A DNA stretch of 32,178 nt from Heterostelium multicystogenum (GCA_003667245.1 RCNN01000414.1:1-32178); one strand, 5' to 3'; shown: positions 20,199-30,352, counted from the first letter of the stretch. Numbers and translations are program-made. The notes: a model not told the origin generated them from the sequence alone.

Positions 20199-20835
20199 CT
20201 ACTGCATACAGATGTTGATTTCGTTGATTCTGCTGCATATGTTTAAGTAGGTGAAAGGCAATGTGTAGGTAAAGGATGGTTCGCCACTGCATGCATAGTC
20301 AAATTGATTGAAGCTTGTAGTGGTGAGATCAGTCGAGTTGCAGCTGAGCTTGGCTCCTCCAGTTGGGTAGATTTGACAGGTATCGAGGAGGTGGTATCGG
20401 GACTCGATGATTGATTCTTTCCAGTTGGCGGAATTGCACTCGCCTGTGTATCCAAAGAAAGCAGCTGACTGGTCTGGGATTTCAAGTGCATCAACACAGC
20501 TTGCCTCATAGCTGTAGGTGAATCCATTGATGACCTGTTGTTGGCATTGATTGGTGTTGATATATTGCTTGACACCAATGGGTGTTTGGCAATCAGCAGT
20601 TCTGTAAGATTGGTAAAGCGATAGTGTTGTTCTTTCCAGAGTCGCAATAGTAGGTAACACCTCTCACACAAGTAGCATCTTTGTAGTAGTTTCCACCTGA
20701 CTCAGATGCACACTGTACATCATTGAAATTCTTGATCAAAACATATTGTTGTTGTTGTGCTAAAGTCACTGACGCCAGCAGAATTGTAGCCAACACCACT
20801 GAACAAAACAAGTTATAACAATTATATCTTAACAT
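20199..20835 (-). CDS. Secreted Cys-rich protein, paralogue of 7130-7718
   Basis: About 211 residues, function unknown. The ATG at 20833-20835 gives MLRYNCYNLFCSVVLATILLASVTLAQ, a signal peptide. The mature part has about 16 cysteines and N-glycosylation sites. Its cysteine spacing matches the 7130 protein: ATCVRGVTYYC...SLYQSYRTADC here against NTCFNSLYVTC...SIVSYQNSDC there, and the shared GEPSF/TEPSF segment near the end (YACSGEPSFTYT / DNCDTEPSFVST). A single frame break at about 20630 divides the protein. Dropping one A from GGAAAG joins CDSG to RTTLSLYQSYRTADC, restoring the alignment, so the break is likely a base-call error. Lies 146 bases from the hexosaminidase stop, same strand. 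Confidence 0.7.
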
Positions 20836-20981
20836 ATCTATTTTAGTAATTTTTATTTAGATAAAATGGAAGTCAGGATCAGTCCAAAAAAATATCTTAC
20901 TAAACAATCTGTCACTGTTGCATTGATCAGAAAAATGTCACTCAAACCTAAAATTGGAATTATTCAAGATATGCACATGTT

Positions 20982-22602
20982 TTATTTTTGTGAGTTATGG
21001 AAGGATTTGATTTGCTCTTGGTTAAGCTTGAAACGTGGTTGGTGAGTGTATTGGGAGAAGTCGTTTGTCATTAGACAATAGTCTGGGTAGAGTGGACCTG
21101 AGTTGGTTCCACGATTGGCGATATGGCATGAGAATGGATTGAATCTTGCAAGTGCATTTTCTATATCGACAACATTTACGTTGGACCAAAGACGCTCAGC
21201 AATGGCAATGGTTCTTGGCCAAACTCTGACGTCAAAGTTTCTGTGGTCAACTTGCTCACCCCACATGCAGGACTCTCCTCCAATCACAAGATTGGTGTTA
21301 GTGGTAACACCTGACAAAGGATCGGCACTGTAGAAAATCTTGCCAGGTATCTTCGTACTCGTAGTGAGTGTGTCCAGGAACTGGAATCTGCATATCCAAA
21401 TACCAGTCATAAGAAACAATAGCTCTGAGACCAGCATTGACAACCTGTTGTACCATTTGTGCATTGTCCCAGACTTGAAGCAATGTATCCTTACGCACCT
21501 CACAACCATTGGCGAATGGATCGTGCCAAATTACCTTGGTCTTTTTCAAGTGATCGAGAATATCGGTTATTTGATCTTCAAAGTATTGCTCAGCTTCGGT
21601 GGTGGAGTAGTTCATTGTTGTCATCCATGTGGTAATGGTAGGATCGGAATTCCAACAAACATAAGGCAATTCGTCACCACCTGAGTGGAAATATTGGTCA
21701 GTAAATATCTCAGACATATCTGAGTATACTGCGGAGATGACTTCGTAGGTTTCTGGAAGTGCTGGATTCATTGGCATTCCATCCTCGTCGTTGTAATTTG
21801 GACAGACGGCCATGATACTTGGGAAAGACTTTCCCCAACTTAAACTGTGAGCTGGAACATCAAACTCTGGGATTACTCTGACACCCCATGAAAGGCCATA
21901 AGCAACGATCTCTTCCATATCGGTAATAGAGTATGTAGCCAAAGGGCCATAGGCACCCAAAGAAGTCATATTTGGGAAGGTCTTTGATTCAGCTGGGAAA
22001 GATTCACCATCTGTAACGTGCCAGTGAAGTGTGTTCAACTTGTTGTATGCACAAGACTCGATAATGTGCATCAAGAAAACTTGATGGCATAAAATGACGT
22101 CCAGTATCAATTTGGAGACCACGCCATGGAAAACGAGGGAAATCATTGATGTAAATGGGGGAATATGGTATTGAATAGCTTTGACTTTGAACATCGTATG
22201 AAATCAATTGTGAGAAAGTTTCTAGTGCTCTCATGGCTCCAAAGATAGTATCAGCAGTAATCATCATTTCTGAGGATTGAACAGTGATAGTGTAGTTTTC
22301 ACTAACATAAAGTTGGAGTGACTCTGAGGTTGATGCAACTTTGATGTACAAAGTAGAGGCAGGGCTATTTGTTGGATATCCAGCACCGAATGGGAAAATA
22401 ACTTTTGATATCGAAGCATTGCATTATTCAGGAGATCCGATTGGATATTGGCAGTGATATCAAACAAACCGGTGTTGAGTGGAATTACATTACTTCCAAA
22501 GGAGAGTCCTTGTGGAAGTGGAGTAATGAGTGGACCACTAATAGATGGTGGTTGGCACTGCACCACAGATATACATAAAATAACAACTAAATAATTTAAC
22601 AT
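20982..22602 (-). CDS. Beta-N-acetylhexosaminidase (GH20), lysosomal/secreted
   Basis: Removes terminal N-acetylglucosamine or N-acetylgalactosamine residues from glycoconjugates in lysosomes; close in kind to Dictyostelium NagA. Total about 540 residues, the usual length. Signal peptide MLNYLVVILCISVVQC from the ATG at 22600-22602. Then the GH20b-type N-terminal domain, GLQIDTGRHFMP, NKLNTLHWHVTDGESFP, WGVRVIPEFDVPAHS and the catalytic HSGGDE (21670-21687, with the Asp-Glu pair). The end contains GGESCMWGEQVD and RVWPRTIAIAERLW, which form the active-site wall. Three frame breaks, each at a homopolymer: about 22405 (CAAAAG needs one more A: RYQKVIFPF), about 22070 (TTTT should be TTT: SSFLMHIIESC) and about 21335 (TTTT should be TTT: WQDFYSADP). 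All catalytic motifs are intact, so I treat it as a functional gene. Confidence 0.92.
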
Positions 22603-23050
22603 AATTCAGGTGAAAGTAAAAGGTACAATAAACAAAATGATTGAACAGTTTTATGAGGTCCTTAATACCAATCAGAGGAGATATTTTGAAATTTCATTAA
22701 AATTGTAAAAAAATGTTCCAAATTTTCGGAATCTTTTTCGGGATGAGATTTATCGGCTTTTTTGTGGTCAGGTTAGTCTGGTATTGAACCTTTAATCAAA
22801 TTAGATATATCTTTTCAAATAAAGTTTGAGATAAAGTCTCAAAAACTGTAACTTCATATGTTTAAATTTTATGATTTTTGTTTATTGTATTGTATATTTT
22901 ATAAATGTCAATTCCGAAAATGAAACGGCGATGGGCAAGTTATTGATTGAAAAATTCTTTTGAATTGAATATCATAGCTCAACTTAAATTGAGTTTGATA
23001 TTTCTTTTACTACTAATATTACTACTGTGAATATTGCTGTTGTCATTTAC
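22603..23050. other. Intergenic region upstream of the hexosaminidase gene
   Basis: AT-rich, about 450 bases between the hexosaminidase start and the leishmanolysin stop. Nothing gene-like seen. Confidence 0.6.
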
Positions 23051-25039
23051 TTAAAAGAATAAAGCAAATGTTGAAATAATAAAGATGGCTAAAATATTGA
23101 GGGATACAGTGGCGGCAGAGTTGACACCAGTGGTGGAAGTGGTCGGTGTGAAAGTTGGGTTGTTGGTGATGTTAGGGAAACCAGAGGTGAATGGAGCATT
23201 GGTTGGGTTGGTTGGTTGGTCAGATGGCTCAGATGGGAAAGCATCACCCTCACAGTAGAAGTAGTCAGTTGGACAACGAATAACGAGGTTGTTGGCTTGT
23301 GAGAAAGTTACTTCTTGACCATCTGGACAGGCAAGCCATTGATCGTTGACAGCGACCATAAGGGTCTTTCCTTCACACTTTTGTTGGGAACAAGCTGGCT
23401 TGTAGGAGTTGATGGTGGTATTATAGTATTCGAAGCAACGAGTGTCTTGTCCAAACTCTTCGTACTTTGAAGTTGAGAAACCGGCCATGTATTGGTCATT
23501 GCAGTAGTAGTTAGTACCATATGGTGCAGAATAGATAATGTCGGTTGCCAAACAGTAGTCACGGAATGATTGAGTAGATCCCAATGATGCATTGGTAAAG
23601 TGTTGCCATTGCTTTGGAAGAGCTTGACCAAAGAATTGAATATATGAATTTCCAACACCTGAACGAGTTGCAGTGCAGTATGATCTGCTTGATGATCCAG
23701 ATGCTTGAGTTTCATTCCAGTAACCTGGAAGTTCCAGGTGGTTGAATTGCAAAACTTCAGCAAATCCACAACCCTTGTTCTTACCCCAAACAAGTGGCTC
23801 AACCTTATCGAGGTTGGAAAGTCCGAACCAACCAGAGTCGTAAAGAAGTGCAAGAGTTAAGTTGGTGAGTGGGTCAGTTGGAAGAGCAAATCCAAGCATC
23901 AACTCCTCTCCGAAAGTAGTGGCCTTCCAGTGACTGGTGGCATCGGAGGCACCAATATTTTCGAGTTCAGCACCCAATAAAGTTGGGCAGTTAAAGTGAG
24001 TTCTGGCAATGGCCTTGACCATTGGTGAGACGATGTACCAACGTGAACGGGTGTAGGTTTCACCGGATGGTGTGACACCTTGGTAGTTGTCCTTGATTGC
24101 AATCGAGTAGTTGTATGGTTTTTCAGTGGAACGATCGATGAACTTGTCGTAAAGTGATGGAGTGAAACCAAGAGCATGAGTAGTTTCGTGAATTGCTACA
24201 CCCATAATGACGTTCCATGTCGAGTTGACCTGTTGTTGATTGGCGAATGAAGAGAAATTCATTGGATTGAAGTTGAGGAAACCAATGGCTGGTCCTTCAT
24301 TTGCGAAAAGGACGCACATAGCACCATTGGCAATGTATCTTTGGCCATTTGGATGGGCGGTAATATAAAGCATGAAATCTCCGTTGAATGTGAATGGTTG
24401 AGCTGGAATTGTAATCATTTCACCTGGACATGAGAGTGGCTTGTCTTGCTTTGGAATGGTGGTGCTTCCATCTCCGTTGGCAGTGAGGTAGGTAGCAAAA
24501 GTATCGTTAATCTTTGGGATGATAGTTTTGGTGATCAAGTCGGCGAGACCCTTGGTAACAACGTCTTCAGCCAAGCAAGTCCATGTGCATGGGAGCACTG
24601 GGTTGGCTCTGTCACAGTTTCCATTGGGGGAACCCTGACCAAGGACAACAGTTTTTCCGACCTCGTAACAAGTTTGGGGGTCACCAGCATAGAGGTAGGT
24701 GGTGTTCATCAAGATATTGAAAGCGGATGTGAGAGAGTGTAGTTGTTGGTTGCAGTTGGCGAGGCAACACCACTCTTGAGATAGTTGACATTGCTAAAGA
24801 TGCTGGAACCGTCTTTCTTGACGTTTTCGATGATGGTTGGTGGGGTGGAAACCGTGCAATTCCTCGTGGTGGCACTCATATTTGAATTTTCATTCGATGG
24901 AGAACTTCTGGCGGGGTTTCCACCGAGATCTCTGAGTTGTGAGACATATTCGTCAATCAAAAGACTGAGTGTTGACATTTGCATTGGCCACAACAGCCAA
25001 CACCAACAAAATAGATAAAGTTGAATAAATAAATTTCAT
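23051..25039 (-). CDS. Leishmanolysin-type (M8) zinc metalloprotease, GPI-anchor signal
   Basis: Surface zinc endopeptidase of the GP63/leishmanolysin family. The ATG at 25037-25039 gives signal peptide MKFIYSTLSILLVLAVVANA. The zinc site HETTHALGF (HExxH at 24176-24190) is followed by a third-ligand region ATSHWKATTFGEELMLGF, where SHW supplies the His and ELM the Met-turn, as in the family. Many conserved cysteines follow in the C-terminal domain, then a Pro/Thr-rich stalk (PSEPSDQPTNPTNAPF) and a hydrophobic tail (SLNILAIFIISTFALFF), typical of a GPI-anchor signal. Two frame breaks lie in the pro-region: about 24960 (TTTT should be TTT: NTQSLIDEYVSQLRDL) and between 24730 and 24785 (one missing base so that SGVASPTA runs into SLTSAFNILMNTTYLYAG). 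The catalytic part is unbroken for 553 codons. About 660 residues in all. Confidence 0.92.
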
Positions 25040-25136
25040 TCTTTAATTTTATCTCTGACAATAAATATAAATATATAAATAAATAAATAAATAAAGGAAC
25101 TAATAAAACAAATAAATTATATTATTTGTTTTCTAT

Positions 25137-25156
25137 ATCTATCTATCTATCTATCT
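25137..25156. repeat. TATC/CTAT tetranucleotide repeat
   Basis: Five tandem tetramers upstream of the leishmanolysin gene; a similar run lies at 19979-20003. Confidence 0.85.
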
Positions 25157-25462
25157 TTTAAATTGGAGATGATTAAGAATCGAATTGGAATTGGTTAACA
25201 ATAAAATATCCACAGATTGGCAGACAGATATGCCTAACCTAATAAATCTTCATCAAACAAAAAAAAAAAAACAAAAAACAAAGAAAAAACCAGATTAATG
25301 TTGTTTCCAATATTTTTTATATAAAAATTTGCTAGATGGAACCCTTGTTGTCGTTTTTTTGATTTTTTAGACAAAAATATCTTTTCGAAAATAAAAAACA
25401 GTGTGTTGTGGTTGCAATGATGCGAACTGGTTGTCAACCCACTGTTCCAGTGTTCGATGGTC

Positions 25463-25482
25463 ACCTTTTTTGTAAAAAAGGT
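25463..25482. repeat. Near-perfect palindrome, possible terminator hairpin
   Basis: ACCTTTTTT (25463-25471), a 2-base spacer GT, then AAAAAAGGT (25474-25482). The arms are exact reverse complements. Confidence 0.8.
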
Positions 25483-25650
25483 CATTTCATAATTTATTTA
25501 TTTATCATAAACAATCTGATATCTTGTATATTATTTCACGATGGTGTAAGTGTAACATCATTGCATTTACATTATCAAACAAATTAATTCAAAACCAGAA
25601 AATCATTTTGTATGATTTATGATGATGTAGATGAAATAAATGGGAATACA

Positions 25651-25680
25651 ATATTATTTCATATTGCAATGAAATAATAT
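25651..25680. repeat. Perfect 12-bp inverted repeat
   Basis: ATATTATTTCAT (25651-25662), 6-base loop ATTGCA, then ATGAAATAATAT (25669-25680). It lies about 100 bases past the stop codon of the OXR1-like gene. It could be a 3'-end hairpin or the end of a small mobile element. Confidence 0.85.
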
Positions 25681-25778
25681 ATATATAAATAAATATAAAT
25701 AGAGTTTATTTGATTTAAATTACCAGCTATTTCATGATATCATTATCATTGTCATCTGAAAGACTATTATCTTAATTT

Positions 25779-28185
25779 CTAAGGGATGGAATGGAGTGGA
25801 TGGAGGATTGGATTGTTCGGATTGTTTGGATTGTTAGGATTGTTTAGTGTTTTTGAATTATTTGATTCCCAAAATTCAACTACAACAGGATTAAAGTCAT
25901 TCTTGAATGAGAGGACAGTATTGTCAAATGTTTCGCGCAGGGACCACTATATCCATGGAAAAAGTCAGTGTCAACCCAAAGACCAAACATAGAGCCTCCA
26001 CCAATCGCTATATAGTCTAGGCTGGAAATAATATAAAGAGGTCATTCTTTTGGTCCATTTGAACACCTGAAACTCTGGTTCCAATTTAAATAAGGAATGT
26101 CTCGCCACTGCCATAGAAGCTTGCCTTTGGTTTTTTAATTCGTCTGAAATGAAAGCGCCAAATATCTAGAAGGAATTGACATGTTAATTTATAAGAACTA
26201 TATTCACTTGTTTCAGAGTTGAACACCTACATAACCACAATTATCCTTAATTAAAAGTATGGATTGAGGAACATTTCTCATCTTTCTATAAACATGTATT
26301 GAAATGACACACCATCATTTGTAGTATTGTAAAGTAACTCAATATCTGAACCTTGTACTGACATTGGTAAATAGTGACGCAGCTATAGATGGTTATGTTA
26401 GTACCTATTTCAAGTGTGATCTTGTGTAAGGTACATACTTTTTTATATAAATCAGGTGTCAGAATAATCTTTTGATTAAAGTTGGATCTGTTAACAAGCT
26501 TTGGTGAATGAGAAGCAACGTCAATAGCCTCAAGTGAGGTTGAAAGTAAATGTGGTTGTGAAGGTTGTTGATGATCCAGGGACTGGGAGTGTTTGGGCCA
26601 ATAATAAAGGGTTGGTGTTCCAGAGGGAGGAGATACACCAAGCAGTGGTGAAACGCCATTCAGAGGTGAAGAGTCTTTGCGATCACTGACTGATTTCTTC
26701 AGGTATAAAAAGCAATTGTGAACACTCTCCTTGGATATACCTCTAAAAAAGAGAGTTTGTATATAATTATCTTGTGGATAAGCAAGTAGATACAAGGGAA
26801 CACCAGAACATTCTTGACTTGTCCATTGATTGTAATTGTTGTCATTTCATCGTTCATTTCATTCAACTTTGATATCTCTGCATTTTAAGAAGTTCTCATA
26901 GTCGTCATTCTTCTCATGGTTTTTCTTTTGAATTAAATATTGTTCTTTCTTCCAATCCCTATAGCAAGTATGTCAGATTATGCGGTGCCTTGATAAATTA
27001 ATATTAAGCTGATATCTTACTTTGAAAGATGTGCTAAACCATTCACCGTGATTCGGAAAGTATTTACATGATATAATCTGATTATAATCAGAGAATAATT
27101 GAGTGATGGTATTCTCGTTGGAGTTGGATTGGAATATAAGTTGGTATGGTGTTGAGTGTGAGTACTCCTCGGACTTTTCTGTCCTTCATAAAGCATACAA
27201 GCTCTTCTTTGAGGATGTTTTCTTTTGGTATTTGTGCAAATCGAGATGCCCATCCAATCTTGGCTTTCTCAGCGCTCTTGGGGCGACTCGTTGTAGGATT
27301 GCTTGTTGGTGAGAGTAGTTTGGACTGGGGAGATAATGGGTTGTTTTGGAATTGCTGGTGGTAGATTTGCTGTTGCTGGCAGCTGTTGGTTATTTGGATC
27401 TCAAAGTTTTGAATGCCATCTCGGTTTCCTCCCGTGTTGGTTTGAAAGAGATTGTTGATATTCACTGTAGAGGATGTATGGATCTCGATCTTGGCCTAAT
27501 TGCCACCACTGTCGCTTCCAGGACTTGAATTCACACTGCTATTGACGCCACTGCTAAATATCGAAGGTGATGGAGGCTGTAGCATTGGAGATGTGATTGA
27601 TGAACTATTGGTTCCAGTGGAAAGAGTCGAGTGTGTTTGCAGAGGAGTCAGAGCTAGCAAGTGATGGTGATTCGTCACGTCGTTTCTTATATACCCATAT
27701 ATAGTACGCGGTATTAGTTTTTCAGAGAGTAGTCGATTCGATTGTATGAGAATATCTCTTGGCATCGAAATTGGAGTGAGATTCCAGTGAGTGTATCGGT
27801 AGATTTAACTTGATACATCTCGAAGGAGATTGATTGTGAACTAAGGTTGTATGGAGTGCTTGTGTGGAAGTGGTGCGAATGAGCCAGGATAGATTCCGTT
27901 CATTGATACACCACGAATGCCGCGATGATTTGGGTTAGTCGACTGTTGTTCAGGTGTAGATGGTGCTGATAGACTGCTGACAATGAGTGGAGGTGTTTCG
28001 TCACTGCTGCTTCCACTACTACTTTGGCTGAGAGAAAGATCGACTATATCTTCCAACGATGATGAGACTGTCATTCTGCTGCCTGGCATACCTCTTGTCT
28101 CCTTTGCAGGTCGTTTGACTGCAGTAGGTGAATCGATAATAGCATTGATATCTTTGAAAGACTCTATTATTATTGAATATGATTG
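25779..28185 (-). CDS. OXR1/NCOA7-like protein: LysM, GRAM-like and TLDc domains
   Basis: TLDc proteins of the OXR1/NCOA7 type protect against oxidative stress and bind the V-ATPase. Read on the minus strand with frame breaks bridged. Ser/Pro-rich start including MPGSRMTVSSSLEDIVDLSL (Met at 28087-28089). LysM at about 27680-27821 (MYQVKSTDTLTGISLQFRC...SNRLLSEKLIPRT). Gln/Ser/Pro-rich linker. GRAM-like part at about 26690-27210 (KEELVCFMKDRKVRGVLTL, PYQLIFQSN, LLAYPQDNYIQTLFFRG). TLDc at about 25880-26440 (ELLYNTTNDGVSFQYMF, PQSILLIKDNCGY, FGAFISDELKNQRQASFYGS, GETFLFKLEPEFQVFKW, AIGGGSMFGLWVDTDFFHGY, ETFDNTVLSF, VVVEFW). It ends in an NNP repeat and TAG at 25779-25781. Introns at 26383-26438 and 26166-26230 fit TLDc boundaries. 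At least eight single-base shifts, mostly in A or T runs (one at GCGCG, about 25940). The 5' end is unresolved: the WDR59-like sequence abuts it with no spacer. Confidence 0.75.
26166..26230 (-). other. Intron inside the TLDc domain
   Basis: 65 bp, GTAGGT..CTTCTAG on the minus strand. Splicing joins KDNCGY to IFGAFISDE, which restores a conserved TLDc block. Confidence 0.7.
26383..26438 (-). other. Intron before the TLDc domain
   Basis: 56 bp, GTATGT..CTATAG on the minus strand. Splicing joins LTPDLYKK to LRHYLPMSVQGSDIELLY, the usual entry into a TLDc domain. Confidence 0.7.
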
Positions 28186-30010
28186 TCATTGTATTTGTTG
28201 AGTAGCTTGTAGAGGAATGGTTCTTTGCTTGTCCCTCCATAAGCTCCAAAGCCAAGCGATCAAACTCCTTTTTCAATTTTCATTTTTAGAGCATTAGTAA
28301 ATTGGAGTAGCCGAGTCTTGGTAACGATTTCAAAGCAAGGTTGAGCTGATGGGTATAGTTGTGGTAGAGATATAATGACAATGACTTGGGCGGTTCTCGA
28401 TATATGATGATACAAAGTCTCTCAGTTAAAGATGTCCTCTCGACCGTAATGTTTTCATAACTTTTGCATCGAAATCAGCTGTAACTCTTGCGCCAAATCT
28501 ACAGGTACAAATAGTGATTTTCTTGTTTTCTGAAGCTGTTGCTGTTGCTACTTTTTCTATATTCTAATAGAAGACGGAGGTTGATCAGTATTTTAAATCA
28601 ATCATGACCAGACAAACGCAAAAGATATTTACTTGAATCATATCCTCATCGATTTCCACATTCTTATATGATTGTCCTTTGATATCGATATGATAAAATG
28701 TTGGTCGGTGTCCATTGACTTGTTTAACACGCCAATCAAAATCGACGATTGTGTTCTTGTGACCAACCAATTCAACACTGGTTGATCAACTTGTCCTGAC
28801 CAAATGGATATATTGTTTAACAATGCTTTGTTTTGAAAAATGATGCTACTGCATTATTTTTGGAGCAAGTCTGCATGTATATTCTATTAGAGACAGCTTA
28901 GCCAGTTGAATACAATTAATTGAATACTAACCAGGAATTTTGCTTTGTACAGGAGTGTCCGGTGTGGAATGTCTTTCTTAAGCGATTGGGCGGAGATGCA
29001 TCCCAAATTCGGATTGCATTATCCGAGCCTGATGTTAAGAGTGTACTCTTTTGTTCAAAGTGCCAATCAAATTGATCTAATTGTACCGACATGGGTATTC
29101 CATGATATCAAAGGTGATCCAAATTTCTAAATAAAAGTATCAACGTGTCAATGTTATTCTGTTTGATGAGATTTGCCGATTAAAGTGTGATTCATACTCT
29201 TACGTCCCATATCTTTACTTCTCCGGGATGTGAAGAGGCCAGCATTGAATTGGAGTGAGGGTTCCAAGCAACTTGAGACAACGTTGATTTCGTATCGATG
29301 CTATTCGACGGAATCTGCTTTACTCTGGTATCCCATATCTTTATGAATGAATCGCCACTTTGAACTCGCCAGAAAATTCGAATCGCAACTATTCCAAGTC
29401 AGCGAAGTTATATTGCGAAGATGTGCTTTCTGAGGAGTGTGTTGATTTCTCTCCTTCTATATCCCATATCATAGATTATTAGAACTCTGCAGGCGACACC
29501 ATCAAACTGAAGGTTAGTACAAACAAGCAAAGTCAATGTGTACAAGAAAAAACAACAAAACATACAGATGTAGCAATCAAGTTTGCCTTGATTTATCATG
29601 GCACCAAGTAAGAACAATGAACCTATATCCTTCGACGATGAAACCTTTCTAAATAGTATTCCGCCATTATCATCTTCTGTTGCATTGAATATGTTTGGCA
29701 ATGAATAAGTTCTTTTCACTGTTTCATAGGAAAAGAGTAGATTGATGGGTTTAGCCTCATCTGACCATCGCATTCATGAAAAGTAAGAACCGTATTGTTA
29801 CCTTCCGATTGCTACATTATCACCAGTGCAATCAGTTGCCAAAGAATAGAATCTGTATTACTTATCTTTTTCAATATGATGACTCAATAATGGTTGACAT
29901 TCATATACCTGTTCATTTTCACTCGAAGCTGTTGTCGTTGTCGTCGTTGTCGTAGTCGTAGTCGTTGTATCAATAATTGGAGAGAGTGGTGATGAATTAA
30001 CCTCCATCAT
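28170..30010 (-). CDS. WDR59-like WD40-RWD protein (GATOR2/SEACAT)
   Basis: WDR59 is a subunit of the lysosomal GATOR2 complex, which relays amino-acid state to TORC1. The ATG at 30008-30010 is followed by a Thr run encoded by ACG/ACA codons (about 29928-29966). Seven WD40 blades are recognisable when frames are bridged: LATDCTGDNVAIG; LIATS..FDGV..WDIEGE; ITSLTWNSCDSNFLASS..IKIWDTR; LSQVAWNPHSNSMLASSHPG..VKIWDVR; DWHFEQ..LLTSGSDNAIRIWDASP; YTCRLAPK..ISIWSGQ; and VGHKNTIVDFDWR with HFIISISKDNHIRMWK. Blade order and wording follow WDR59 rather than WDR24. An RWD domain follows at about 28200-28505 (VDLAQELQLISMQKL, NITVERTSLTERL, VIVIISLPQLYPSAQPCFEI, FDRLALELMEGQ). Introns at 29507-29565, 29127-29197, 28884-28931 and about 28555-28632. 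Many single-base shifts. One frame meets TAA TAA TAG at 28164-28172, but the other two stay coding into the OXR1-like segment. The zinc-rich C-terminus of WDR59 is absent. Confidence 0.75.
28884..28931 (-). other. Intron in the WDR59-like gene
   Basis: 48 bp, GTTAGT..CTAATAG on the minus strand, between the segments TPVQSKIP and EYTCRLAPK, matching the blade 5-6 boundary. Confidence 0.55.
29127..29197 (-). other. Intron in the WDR59-like gene
   Basis: 71 bp, GTATGA..TTTAG on the minus strand. It follows the IWDVR end of blade 4 and precedes KFGSPLISWNTHVGTIRSI, the start of blade 5. Confidence 0.6.
29507..29565 (-). other. Intron in the WDR59-like gene
   Basis: 59 bp, GTATGT..CTTCAG on the minus strand, joining LIATS to FDGV within blade 2. 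Confidence 0.6.
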
Positions 30011-30302
30011 GTCTATATAACATCTAAAAATACAATATAATAAACAATACTAGTTTCAATTGAAAAAATACTACTCTATCCAGTTCTCTGTCTTGTTCCT
30101 TCTTTTGTTATTCTTTTCCTTTCCTATCCTTTCCTTTCCTATACTATCCTTTGCTTTGTTTTCTGATTTGAAATTGAATGCAAACAAGAAGATAATTAAC
30201 TATTTAATATTACACTACTACTTACTATTACTACTATTGTTTGGATTATTTGATATGTTGTAATGATATGCTAATATTATGTTTAATTACGAGTGTACTT
30301 TT

Positions 30303-30352
30303 ACCTAGTTAGCTAGGTGAGGTGGGGGGTAGTAGGTGTGGTGGGGGTTTGG
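30303..30352. promoter_or_regulatory. Small hairpin followed by G-rich tract
   Basis: ACCTAG (30303-30308), TTAG loop, CTAGGT (30313-30318), immediately followed by a G-rich run with G6 and G5 tracts (30316-30352). It sits about 300 bases upstream of the WDR59-like start codon. G/T-rich elements of this kind are bound by GbfA in Dictyostelium; the tract could also form a G-quadruplex. Confidence 0.35.

Larger units (their letters stand above)
25040..25778. other. Intergenic region with palindromes and CTAT repeat
   Basis: AT-rich. It holds an AAAT run (25075-25095), a CTAT run (25137-25156), an 11-T/A-type hairpin at 25463-25482 and a perfect 12-bp inverted repeat at 25651-25680. A minus-strand open frame at 25234-25485 is mostly Phe/Lys/Ser low complexity and I do not call it a gene. 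Confidence 0.55.

Noticed and set aside
25234..25485. 83-codon - strand frame
   Set aside because: Phe/Lys/Ser low complexity over A and T runs, with no recognisable motif.
29838..29870. Apparent 9-base intron-like GTAATACAG with in-frame TAA in the WDR59-like N-terminus
   Set aside because: Far too short to be spliced; two single-base corrections give continuous coding sequence (SNTDSI into LATDCTG), consistent with the other base-run errors.
30108..30150. Pyrimidine tract CCTTTCCTAT repeats as a possible coding region (+)
   Set aside because: The frame is Leu/Phe/Ser low complexity and the tract is better read as simple sequence in a promoter.
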